Shown piece after piece: positions 44,881 to 52,355 of a stretch of 64,000 nucleotides of DNA (its first letter is position 1; every line of letters starts with the position of its first letter). The notes under the pieces were generated by a model, which saw only the letters and a list, made by a program, of their open reading frames with translations, did no database searches and was not told where the DNA came from. The stretch is from assembly GCF_900215465.1 (NCBI RefSeq), contig NZ_OBEH01000007.1, forward strand, positions 139,092 through 203,091, given 5' to 3'. Source of the DNA: Flagellimonas pacifica. GTDB taxonomy: Bacteria > Bacteroidota > Bacteroidia > Flavobacteriales > Flavobacteriaceae. Position numbers and translations under genes: made by a program.

Positions 44881-46230
44881 ATGACATCACAAAAACAAAA
44901 AATCGGAAACTGGTTTAGAAATTCAATCTCCGCAAAAATGCTCACCGTGGGATTCTTGATACTCATTCTGCTCATCCCTCTTGGATTTGTAAAAGACCTG
45001 ATCAGGGAAAGAGGTTTTAGGCAAACTGAGGTCATTGAGGAAATAAACACCAAATGGGGAAACCAAGTAGTGCTCAATGGCCCAATTCTTAAAGTTCCCT
45101 ACAATGTTTATGTTGAAGAAAAGGTTTTTGATGAAAAAACAAAGACTTTTTTAACCTCTCAAAAACCAGAAAGACATTATGCATACTTCTTCCCATGGGA
45201 ACTTGACATAAGCTCCCAAGTACAGACCAAACCCTTGGAGCGTGGCATTTATGAATCCGTGGTCTTTTCTTCCGAGAATCAAATCAGGGGAATTTTTGAT
45301 CAGCTCGACTTCTCCACAAAAGAAATCGAGGATAAAAACATTCTTTGGAACAAAGCTACCCTGTTGTTCAAAACCAGCAACTTGAAAGGGATACGAAATA
45401 CTGTAAAAGTTGCATTGGGAGAACAGGAATATTCGCTCAAACCCAAATTTGACAATACCTATATGAACACCCTTGAATCTGGGTATCTCACAGATTTACA
45501 TACAATTCAGGAACATCCCCTGGCATTTGAATCCAAAATTGCCATAAATGGAAGCAGTACGTTACAATTTATCCCCATTGGGAAGGAAACCAATGTTGCC
45601 ATGAAGTCCAACTGGCATTCTCCAAGTTTTAATGGCAATTTTCTACCAGACACAGAGGGCAAAAAGATTTCCGATAAAGGTTTTGAGGCCAAATGGAAGG
45701 TGCTGGAAACCAATAGAAGGTTTGGCCAGTACTTTTTTGACAACCTCCCTGATCTATCAGGTTTTTCCTTTGGAACTGAATTTATGGTTCCCATTGATGA
45801 TTATCAAAAAACTGAGCGTACCAGCAAATATGGTTTAATGATCATTGGGCTTACCCTTTTGGTATTCCTATTGATTCAAATAAGCAGTAAAATTGCGATC
45901 CATCCTTTCCAATATCTTATGATAGGCTTGGCCTTGGTAATGTTCTACACATTGTTGATTTCCATTTCTGAACACCAAAACTATTTGATTGCATACTTAA
46001 TATCAGGAATCTCCGTAGTTACCTTGATTACGATCTATTCACGTTCCATTTTAAAAAATCCAAAGTTCACTCTTTTAATTCTGGGATCCATGTTCAGTTT
46101 GTACACTTTCATTTTTGTAATTATTCAATTGGAAGATTATGCGTTATTGGTGGGCAGCATCGGATTGTTCATTATTTTAAGCATTATTATGTTCACTTCA
46201 CGAAGGATTGATTGGTCAGGTGGGCAGTAG
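44881..46230 (+). CDS. creD: CreD-like inner-membrane protein
   Basis: 449 residues. N-terminal membrane helix (MLTVGFLILILLIPLGFVKDLI), a large periplasmic domain containing the family motif RGFRQTEVIEEINTKWGNQVVLNGPIL and GIYESVVFSSENQIRGIFD, and five C-terminal helices. CreD is an inner-membrane protein that in enterobacteria is part of the Cre regulon and affects envelope stability; the role in flavobacteria is not known. Preceded by its own copy of the operator-like repeat. Confidence 0.88.
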   Translation: MTSQKQKIGNWFRNSISAKMLTVGFLILILLIPLGFVKDLIRERGFRQTEVIEEINTKWGNQVVLNGPILKVPYNVYVEEKVFDEKTKTFLTSQKPERHYAYFFPWELDISSQVQTKPLERGIYESVVFSSENQIRGIFDQLDFSTKEIEDKNILWNKATLLFKTSNLKGIRNTVKVALGEQEYSLKPKFDNTYMNTLESGYLTDLHTIQEHPLAFESKIAINGSSTLQFIPIGKETNVAMKSNWHSPSFNGNFLPDTEGKKISDKGFEAKWKVLETNRRFGQYFFDNLPDLSGFSFGTEFMVPIDDYQKTERTSKYGLMIIGLTLLVFLLIQISSKIAIHPFQYLMIGLALVMFYTLLISISEHQNYLIAYLISGISVVTLITIYSRSILKNPKFTLLILGSMFSLYTFIFVIIQLEDYALLVGSIGLFIILSIIMFTSRRIDWSGGQ

Positions 46231-46267
46231 TCCATTAAGTATGAAGTTTCATATCAAATAATGCCAT

Positions 46268-46344
46268 TGTCACTTCGAGCGTAGTCGAGAAGTCTTTACG
46301 GTCAGATTTCAAAGAAAAATGTCTCGACTGCGCTCGACATGACA
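46268..46344. repeat. REP-like palindromic repeat
   Basis: TGTCA...TTCGAGCG.AGTCGAGA at the left and TCTCGACTGCGCTCGACATGACA at the right form a long imperfect inverted repeat between creD and the PHP gene. It shares the TCGACTGCGCTC core with the repeats at 47598-47701 and 49633-49677. Confidence 0.65.
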
Positions 46345-46430
46345 TAAAATCCGGATTGGAAATCACAAAAGAAAATTCACTTTTAACCAAAAGAAAATCT
46401 TCAGCGGCTTGTATGAACCCAACAGTTTTA

Positions 46431-46438
46431 TACTTTTG
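46431..46438 (+). promoter_or_regulatory. -7 promoter element of the PHP-domain gene
   Basis: TACTTTTG, a TAnnTTTG match, 14 bp before the ATG at 46453. Confidence 0.5.
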
Positions 46439-46452
46439 ATAAAATCACAATC

Positions 46453-47568
46453 ATGAAAATCCAAACCATCCTTTTCACTCTTCTTTTTACAATCAGTATT
46501 TATGCTCAAGAGCATACCCATTCTAGCACCAAAGCCCTTTCATTTCCAGATGTGCCGGGCTATAAAACCTTGAAAACCGACTTTCACCAGCATACCGTTT
46601 TTTCCGATGGCAGTGTTTGGCCGAATATTAGAATAATGGAAGCTTTACGTGATAATTTGGATGCCGTTTCGCTAACGGAGCATTTGGAATATCAACCACA
46701 CTCTAAAGATATTCCACACCCAGACCGAAACCGAGCCTATGAAATTGCCATGAACGAAGCAAAAAATCATGATCTTTTGGTCATTGCTGGCTCAGAAATA
46801 ACAAGAGGCGCACCTGTTGGACATAGCAATGCCATTTTTATCACTGATGCCAATGAACTGTTGGAAGATAAAGCCGAAGATGCCTTTGCTGCAGCAAAAA
46901 AACAAAATGCCTTTGTTTTTTGGAACCACCCAGCCTGGCATCCACAAAACCCAACTGGAAATCCGAATTTGAGCAATTTTCAGAAGTCACGGATAAAAAA
47001 TGGGGAACTGCACGGAATTGAAGTCATTAATGATGGGGATTATGCAGAGGAATCACTTGCACTGGCCTTGGAACAAAACTTGACCATTATGGGAACCAGT
47101 GACATTCACGGGCTTATTGATTGGCATTTTAAGGAAAAAGGACATTCCAGGCCCATTACCTTGGTTTTTGCTAAAGAACGAACTAAAGAAAGTTTGAAAG
47201 AAGCTCTTTTTGCAGGTAGAACCGTTGCCGTTTTTGATGACTTGATGGTAGGAAGGCAAGAGAATCTTTCACCTCTATTGAATGCCTGCATTAAGGTAAA
47301 TGAAGCAAAGTATATTGGTAAAACTTCAGTTTTGAGGGTTACTCTTGAAAATGTATCAAGTACAGATCTGTTGTTCGAAAATTTAATGCCCTATACGTTT
47401 TATTCGAATCCAGCGGTTTTTACAGTGCCAGCAAAAGGCACCAAAACCCTGCAAATAAAAACCTTGGAACGATTGGATAAGATTGAATTGAAATTAAGCG
47501 CAATTCGGACTTACATTGCCCCAAAAGAGCATGCAGTATTGAGCAGAAAAATTGCTGTGGTGGAATAA
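46453..47568 (+). CDS. exported PHP-domain phosphodiesterase-like protein
   Basis: 371 residues. Signal peptide ending SIYAQ, followed by a PHP metal site: DFHQHTVFSDG, SLTEHLEYQ, SEITRG, FWNHPAWHP and GTSDIHG, and a C-terminal beta-rich domain of about 100 residues. PHP domains are metal-dependent phosphoesterases; flavobacterial homologues are commonly filed as Sb-PDE-type phosphodiesterases. The natural substrate is unknown. Confidence 0.85.
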   Translation: MKIQTILFTLLFTISIYAQEHTHSSTKALSFPDVPGYKTLKTDFHQHTVFSDGSVWPNIRIMEALRDNLDAVSLTEHLEYQPHSKDIPHPDRNRAYEIAMNEAKNHDLLVIAGSEITRGAPVGHSNAIFITDANELLEDKAEDAFAAAKKQNAFVFWNHPAWHPQNPTGNPNLSNFQKSRIKNGELHGIEVINDGDYAEESLALALEQNLTIMGTSDIHGLIDWHFKEKGHSRPITLVFAKERTKESLKEALFAGRTVAVFDDLMVGRQENLSPLLNACIKVNEAKYIGKTSVLRVTLENVSSTDLLFENLMPYTFYSNPAVFTVPAKGTKTLQIKTLERLDKIELKLSAIRTYIAPKEHAVLSRKIAVVE

Positions 47569-47597
47569 TAAACCTATTGTTTATTTTGCCCAAAATT

Positions 47598-47701
47598 TGT
47601 CAGTTTGAGTGATTTTTTCAGTTTGCAAACTGAAAAAATATTGACGAAATCCATGATTCTCGATACTTTTTCCTTTGATTTCGACTGCGCTCAATCTGAC
47701 A
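47598..47701. repeat. REP-like element with an internal perfect 26-bp palindrome
   Basis: Outer arms TGTCAGTTTGAG / CTCAATCTGACA (47598-47609 and 47690-47701) match except at one position. Inside, 47613-47638 is a perfect palindrome centred on CAGTTTGCAAACTG with T6 and A6 ends, which would also act as a terminator after the PHP gene. The right arm carries the TCGACTGCGCTC core seen in the neighbouring repeats. Confidence 0.65.
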
Positions 47702-47746
47702 GGGAAAAACTGGAATTGACAGGTTTAATTATACAAGATTTTTCTC

Positions 47747-48046
47747 CTAAGCAACAGAAAAGAGGTGTGATCCGTTGATTTCCCTATCAAAATCGCCCTT
47801 AATCTTTTCAATAATGTCATAAGGTGTATTTTCAGAAATCCAGATCCACTGATTTTTGATATCAACATCGAAATAAAAACTGGAAAAGTCAATGGGGTGG
47901 TCTCCATCGAACTGGGACAGCAGAAATTTGGTGATTCGTGGCCTTAGTCGATATTCTAAATCGATACGAACCTTCTTTAAGGAAGGATTGTCATCGTCAG
48001 ATATTATCCAATTGAATGTCAAATTATTAGCAGTAAGGGCATCCAA
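47747..48046 (-). CDS. small hypothetical protein, TTG start
   Basis: 99 residues if started at the TTG at 48046 (MDALTANNLTFNW...). The frame stays open upstream to 48112 with no ATG, reading through an eight-T run, into residues such as SDWKSQICRLSIIFFAILDA that look signal-like. So either the true start is a rarer codon or an upstream ATG was lost by a frameshift. The protein (VRIDLEYRLRPRITKF, IDFSSFYFDVDIKNQWIW) is not recognised. It follows the LOR/SDH gene on the same strand. Confidence 0.5.
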   Translation of the reverse strand: MDALTANNLTFNWIISDDDNPSLKKVRIDLEYRLRPRITKFLLSQFDGDHPIDFSSFYFDVDIKNQWIWISENTPYDIIEKIKGDFDREINGSHLFSVA

Positions 48047-48107
48047 TATAGCAAAAAAAATAATGCTCAGCCGACAAATTTGGCTCTTCCAATCCGACCA
48101 AGGACCA

Positions 48108-49313
48108 TTATTCTAGTCCATCCACATAATCTTGAAGGTAGTTGTATCGCTCTGTGAGTTTCCCGTTATGCGTCATTCGGGCGCGTTCCAAAATACCATC
48201 CGCATCGTTATTGAAAAATGCGGGAATCACATATTTTGAAAACGCTCCTCCAAAGCCATTACTGGCATCTCTTGGCAATTCACAAGGTAAATTATCAACT
48301 GCCATTACCGCAACAGCATCTGGGTTTTTGAAATCTACCTCTTTTTCGGTTACTGGATCATACCCGTAAATGGGGTCGGCAATAGTGCTAGGTTTAATGG
48401 TTGTGGCCACAGGGCCATCAATATCACAACTAACATCAGCCACAACTTTTATATTGAAATCAGGATGTTTTGCATCTTCACGGGTGTACAAAAAGGGTGC
48501 TCCATCTCCATAAAAATGTCCGGCAATGTAGAAATCCGTTACTTGGGCAAAACGGAAGAAATTGGATCTATACTCTTCTGGATTTGCAAAGAAGTCTGCT
48601 TTATTGCCACGGACTCCGTCTTTTCGTTTGTTATACTCCGATGCATCAATCTGACAATACACCGGTTCGTTGAACGATTCATTCAGAAATTCGGCCACAG
48701 TTACTTTTTTGAGGTCCATGGCATCCAACATTTCTCTGGAACCATTACCTACCCTTCCCCTACCGGTAAGCAAGATTTTAATATTGGGCAATTTTACTTT
48801 TCGCAGTTCTGAAATCAGTTCTTGTTGATCTCTGAGTGTTTCAGCCTTGGGAAGATTGAAAAGATCAAATTTTAACCCGTATGCTCGAACACCATTATAA
48901 GCCCCAACAATTCCGGCATAACGCCCGAAGGCCACCAAACGTTGCCCCTTGGTATTGGTAATGACCTCATGATCGTACAGCTCAATATTCTTCTCCAGAA
49001 TAGCCTTGAGTAGTTTACGGTTATAGGGTTGTTTTTTTATGGTATGGGAAAAGAAAAAGTATTTTTTGTTTGGAATCAGAGCATCAATAGGTACCTCTTT
49101 AACACCCAACATAACATCGCAGTCTTCTACATTTTGTGCCACGGGAATTCCCATATCCCCATATTCTTGGTCTGTGAATACCCTAATAGGTGATGATTCT
49201 ACGACTATTTGTGCCTCTGGAAAGTTGGAAAGGACATTTTGACACTCTGTTGGGGACAGTACCACCCTGCGATCTGGTGGGTTCTTTCGTTCTCTTATGA
49301 TTCCGAATTTCAT
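48108..49313 (-). CDS. LOR/SDH-like NAD(P)-dependent dehydrogenase (alanine dehydrogenase/PNT N-terminal fold)
   Basis: 401 residues. N-terminal AlaDH/PNT-type domain (MKFGIIRERKNPPDRRVVLSP), a Rossmann domain around IKILLTGRGRVGNGSREML, and C-terminal DFYIAGHFYGDGAPFL, VADVSCDIDGPVATTIKPST. The layout is that of saccharopine-dehydrogenase / lysine-ketoglutarate-reductase-like enzymes; a role in lysine breakdown or related amino acid chemistry is likely but not certain. Its -7 promoter element lies 33 bp upstream. Confidence 0.85.
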   Translation of the reverse strand: MKFGIIRERKNPPDRRVVLSPTECQNVLSNFPEAQIVVESSPIRVFTDQEYGDMGIPVAQNVEDCDVMLGVKEVPIDALIPNKKYFFFSHTIKKQPYNRKLLKAILEKNIELYDHEVITNTKGQRLVAFGRYAGIVGAYNGVRAYGLKFDLFNLPKAETLRDQQELISELRKVKLPNIKILLTGRGRVGNGSREMLDAMDLKKVTVAEFLNESFNEPVYCQIDASEYNKRKDGVRGNKADFFANPEEYRSNFFRFAQVTDFYIAGHFYGDGAPFLYTREDAKHPDFNIKVVADVSCDIDGPVATTIKPSTIADPIYGYDPVTEKEVDFKNPDAVAVMAVDNLPCELPRDASNGFGGAFSKYVIPAFFNNDADGILERARMTHNGKLTERYNYLQDYVDGLE

Positions 49314-49345
49314 TAATTATATAACTTTTTGGTTAGTTATTGTTA

Positions 49346-49353
49346 CAAACATA
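49346..49353 (-). promoter_or_regulatory. -7 promoter element of the LOR/SDH gene
   Basis: Minus-strand TATGTTTG fits TAnnTTTG, 33 bp upstream of the ATG at 49313. Confidence 0.5.
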
Positions 49354-49417
49354 ACTTTTAAGGTTTGGTCTTCAAAACTTTTTTTTGGAATAGTTTTTGG
49401 AATACCTTTGCAAGCTT

Positions 49418-49530
49418 GCCTACCGAAAATAATTGTAGGTAGGCCGCGTTAGGGATAGAGGCAAATACCCAGCTTTTGCTCTGCTTTGGCAGGGCAAGCG
49501 TGTATAGCCGATAGCCCGGTGCTCCGAAAC
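49418..49530. repeat. structured intergenic repeat upstream of ssrA
   Basis: Part of a 405-bp gene-free stretch. It opens with a hairpin GCCTACC / GGTAGGC (49418-49444), then GTTAGGGATAGAGGCAAATACCC and GTATAGCCGATAGCCCGGTG, which can pair as GGG..GGC with GCC..CCC around an inner stem GCTTTTGC-n-TGC / GCA-n-GCAAGC. I recall similar GTTAGGGAT...AGCCCGG sequences as repeated structured elements in other flavobacterial genomes. That family link is from memory and unverified. Confidence 0.5.
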
Positions 49531-49632
49531 CCAAGGTCTTTGAAACCATTTGGTGAAAAAGACCGGTGAAGGAGCAAACGCCCACAAAAATAACATTGTT
49601 CTTTGATAAAAAAATGGGATATGGATTATGAG

Positions 49633-49677
49633 GCCCTTCGACACTTCGACTGCGCTCAGTGCGGGCAAGTTCAGGGC
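49633..49677. repeat. REP-like repeat upstream of ssrA
   Basis: GCCCT...ACTTCGACTGCGCTCAGTGCGGGC...AGGGC, an imperfect palindrome with the TCGACTGCGCTC core. Translated on the minus strand it gives the ARTERSRSVEG string often seen in spurious flavobacterial proteins. Confidence 0.6.
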
Positions 49678-49690
49678 ATAATTCGATTAC

Positions 49691-49707
49691 GCGAATCAAA
49701 GATTCGC
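49691..49707. repeat. hairpin directly upstream of ssrA
   Basis: GCGAATC-AAA-GATTCGC, perfect 7-bp arms, 11 bp before the mature 5' end of tmRNA. No TAnnTTTG element is visible between it and ssrA, so the ssrA promoter is unclear. Confidence 0.5.
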
Positions 49708-49718
49708 TATCTCATTAT

Positions 49719-50113
49719 GGGGCCGACTGGTTTTGACAGCGAGACCAATTGGATTGTAAGCATGCCGAGCGCTGGGATATAGCTCGTTAATATCATTTTC
49801 CAAACTTTTAATTGGCGATAATAATTACGCTCTTGCCGCTTAATCTGAATTATAGTAAGATTAGCCTCGTCCCTACTAGGTAGGGAAGCGAGATGTTCCT
49901 GGATAGCCCTTGTTGACGGCGATCCGTTTTGGAGCACCAAAAAAGTCAACATAAGGGTACCATGGCTTTGATGGTATCACCAAAATCTTAAGAAGCTAAG
50001 TGTACAATAGGCGGTCTTTGGTCGGTTGTGCATCGAAAATTGAACAGAGACTAAGCATGTAGAAAGCAATGCGATTGCTTGTTTGGACGAGGGTTCGAAT
50101 CCCTCCGGCTCCA
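49719..50113 (+). ncRNA. ssrA: transfer-messenger RNA (tmRNA)
   Basis: 395 nt. Rescues stalled ribosomes by trans-translation. The tRNA-like domain is made of the 5' end GGGGCCGACUGGUUUUGACAG and the 3' end with GGGUUCGAAUCCCU and CCGGCUCCA, whose acceptor strands pair (GGGGCCG with CGGCUCC). The tag reading frame is at 49814-49843 and encodes GDNNYALAA then UAA, fitting the Bacteroidetes tag pattern. One-piece, not permuted. Its 3' end is the attachment site of the element that begins just after it. Confidence 0.95.
50091..50113 (+). other. probable attL of the ICE (3' end of ssrA)
   Basis: The T-loop and acceptor 3' strand of ssrA directly abut the integrase module. A tyrosine recombinase gene beginning 238 bp beyond the CCA end is the usual arrangement for tmRNA-targeting elements. 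The matching attR copy should lie beyond 64000; I see no second copy inside the window, and the exact crossover cannot be read from one end. Confidence 0.6.
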
Positions 50114-50136
50114 CTTTTAGAGTGTCAAATTTAAGT

Positions 50137-50172
50137 AAAATCCTGTAAATCGTTGATTTACAGGATTTTTTC
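50137..50172 (+). terminator. rho-independent terminator after ssrA
   Basis: AAATCCTGTAAATC / GATTTACAGGATTT with loop GTT and T run, 24 bp after the tmRNA CCA end. It is inside the element if the crossover is in ssrA, so the element may supply the tmRNA's terminator. Confidence 0.85.
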
Positions 50173-50226
50173 ATTTTAATTGGTATCGTTTAATGTTAAA
50201 TAATACTATGCTTTATGATACCTATT

Positions 50227-50260
50227 CGGTGAGTAACAAAGTGAGTAAATCAACTCACCG
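50227..50260. promoter_or_regulatory. phased GTGAGT repeats and inverted repeat between attL and int
   Basis: GTGAGT occurs at 50229-50234 and 50241-50246 and, inverted as ACTCAC, at 50253-50258: three half-sites at exactly 12-bp steps. The outer arms CGGTGAGT / ACTCACCG (50227-50234, 50253-50260) are perfect. Candidate binding site for integrase arm domain, excisionase or an int repressor. The weak TACCTTGG at 50320-50327 could be the int -7 element. Confidence 0.5.
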
Positions 50261-50351
50261 ATTTTCATGCAATTTATTGATTTTATGTTAATTACAAAAT
50301 AATTTGTTTTTATTTTTTGTACCTTGGTTCACGTCCAAATAAGAACGAAAA

Positions 50352-51572
50352 ATGAAATCCTCTTTCTCACAACTATTTTACCTAAAAGGCAAACACTTTG
50401 AAAAACATGTGAAAGTACCGATATACTTGCGTTTGACGGTAAATGGCCAACGAAGTGAGTTAAGCATTTCCCGTAAGGTTGATCCTGAAAAATGGAACGC
50501 GAAGAGGGGTAGGATGCGCGGTGCTGGAACAGAAGCTGTTCAATTGAACCAATACCTCGATATGATTCGGGCCAAGGTAAATAAGATTCAGTTTCAATTG
50601 GTCGAAGAAGGAAAACCATTTACGGCTATTGATGTCAAAAATATTTATTTAGGCAAGGACAAAGAGGTAAAAATGTTACTGGTTGTTTTTGATGAACATA
50701 ACCGCCAAATGAAAAAACTAGTAGATAAGGAATTTGCGCTTGGTACCTGGAAACGTTATTTCACCACTAGAAACCATATCTCAGAATTTGTACAACATGA
50801 ATACAAGAGGGAAGATATACCAGTTGAAGACGTCGATTTAAAGTTTATTACCCGATTTGAATATTTCATGAAGTCGATCAAGGATTGTAACCACAACAGT
50901 GCATTGAAGTACATCAATAATTTCAAAAAGATTATTCGTTTGGCAGTGGCCAATGGATGGATTTCCCGAGACCCTTTTTACAATTATAAAGTGAAATTTA
51001 AATGGGTCGACCGTGAGTTTCTATCTACTGAGGAATTGCAGCGATTGGTAGATCTTGAAATTAGATGGACGCGCATCGATATGGTCCGGGATATGTTTGT
51101 TTTCTGCTGCTATACAGGTCTGGCCTATATAGATGTAAAGAAATTAAATCAGGACAACCTTGTTCGAAATATTGACGGAGAATTATGGATTGAAGCCAAA
51201 CGAACTAAAACTGATGCCAAATTTAGTATACCCTTACTCCCTACTGCTCTTGCTATTCTTGAAAAGTATAAAGACCACCCCAAGGTGATAAATGGTGAAT
51301 GCGTACTTCCCGTGCTGAGCAATCAAAAGGCCAATGCCTATCTTAAGGAGATTGCGGATCTTTGTGATATTAAAAAGAATCTGACCACTCATTTAGCGCG
51401 ACATACATTTGCAACCACGGTAACATTGACTAATGGTGTGCCCATTGAAACGGTTGGAAAAATGCTGGGGCATAAAAATCTAAGGACTACGCAGCACTAT
51501 GCCCAAATTATCAATAAAAAAGTAAGTGAGGATATGGCTGTTTTGAAAGAAAAGTTGGCCAACAACCTATAA
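50352..51572 (+). CDS. tyrosine-type site-specific integrase of the ICE
   Basis: 406 residues. N-terminal arm-type domain (VPIYLRLTVNGQRSELSISRKVDPEKWN), SAM-like core-binding domain (about 105-210) and C-terminal catalytic domain (about 225-395). Catalytic set: Lys286 in TKTD, His347 and Arg350 in HLAR, His374 in LGHK, nucleophile Tyr383 in HYAQI. The usual first arginine is replaced: TGLAYIDV has Ala258. IntDOT, the CTnDOT integrase, also lacks Arg I. It is transcribed away from ssrA and its end overlaps traN by 6 bp, convergently. Confidence 0.93.
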   Translation: MKSSFSQLFYLKGKHFEKHVKVPIYLRLTVNGQRSELSISRKVDPEKWNAKRGRMRGAGTEAVQLNQYLDMIRAKVNKIQFQLVEEGKPFTAIDVKNIYLGKDKEVKMLLVVFDEHNRQMKKLVDKEFALGTWKRYFTTRNHISEFVQHEYKREDIPVEDVDLKFITRFEYFMKSIKDCNHNSALKYINNFKKIIRLAVANGWISRDPFYNYKVKFKWVDREFLSTEELQRLVDLEIRWTRIDMVRDMFVFCCYTGLAYIDVKKLNQDNLVRNIDGELWIEAKRTKTDAKFSIPLLPTALAILEKYKDHPKVINGECVLPVLSNQKANAYLKEIADLCDIKKNLTTHLARHTFATTVTLTNGVPIETVGKMLGHKNLRTTQHYAQIINKKVSEDMAVLKEKLANNL

Positions 51573-52355
51573 TCTGGTTGATAAAACGACTTTTCTACTC
51601 CCCTTCTTTTCTCTTAACTCAAGCATCAACTTTTCATCATCCCCCGATACAAACTTAGGCAACACATAAACAAACCTGTGTGATTGCCCTACTTTGATGG
51701 TGTTGGGCATTTCGTGCTTATATTCGGCTTGCATCAATAATTTTTGATAGGAGGCTTTACGCTTTTTATTGCCGTTCACTCTGGAGACATTTACGTAATC
51801 TACCTCAAAATCGATTTCAGTTTTATTCTTGATTTCCAAAACCAGATAAACCTCGGAAGCATTATAAACCATTTCTTGCAGCTGTAATTTGATACCTCTT
51901 TTTCGTTTGGTAGCAATGGATCCATATTTTGATTTCAATAAATAAGCACAAAATTTCTTGAAATAGGCAGTTTTGTCCATTGGCTTGACAATTGGTTTTT
52001 GTTTTACAACCACAGATCGCTCATTCCCAATGCTCTCATTTTCGGAAATAAAATAGTTGAGCTTTGGTAACTGTTCCTTGTATATCAAAATATAGGAATA
52101 TACCCTACCATTTTCGGTCAAGGTCAATAGGTTACTTTCGGTTCCCGGGGTGGCCTGTAACAACCCAAAATATTGTTCTTTCTCTCTATTATAGGTAAAC
52201 ACAAAATTGGATGCCCCTGTTATTCCTTGTCGTATCGGCTCTGGAAAAAACAGGGCCACATTCTTTTTATCGTTAGCATAGATAGTATCTAATGCTTTTT
52301 GGGCAAATAGATGACTTGTGGATAGAATTACAGTAATTAGGATTAAATTTTTCAT
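51567..52355 (-). CDS. traN: conjugative transfer protein TraN (DUF4138)
   Basis: 262 residues. Signal peptide ending HLFAQ, then KALDTIYANDKKNVALFFPEPIRQGI and RVYSYILIYKEQLPKLNYFIS typical of the Bacteroides TraN/DUF4138 family, an outer-envelope component of the mating apparatus that acts like VirB9. It is the last gene of the tra operon, sharing the ATGA overlap (52352-52355) with traM upstream. Confidence 0.85.
   Translation of the reverse strand: MKNLILITVILSTSHLFAQKALDTIYANDKKNVALFFPEPIRQGITGASNFVFTYNREKEQYFGLLQATPGTESNLLTLTENGRVYSYILIYKEQLPKLNYFISENESIGNERSVVVKQKPIVKPMDKTAYFKKFCAYLLKSKYGSIATKRKRGIKLQLQEMVYNASEVYLVLEIKNKTEIDFEVDYVNVSRVNGNKKRKASYQKLLMQAEYKHEMPNTIKVGQSHRFVYVLPKFVSGDDEKLMLELREKKGSRKVVLSTRL

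Noticed and set aside
49358..49699. 113-residue minus-strand frame upstream of ssrA
   Set aside because: Made of repeat sequence; its ARTERSRSVEG string is a known type of translated REP artefact.
49707..50174. Minus-strand frames over ssrA (49707-49952 and 49977-50174)
   Set aside because: They overlap the tmRNA, whose acceptor ends and tag frame are clear.
50329..50619. Minus-strand frame at the int start
   Set aside because: Antisense to the integrase N-terminus, without support.
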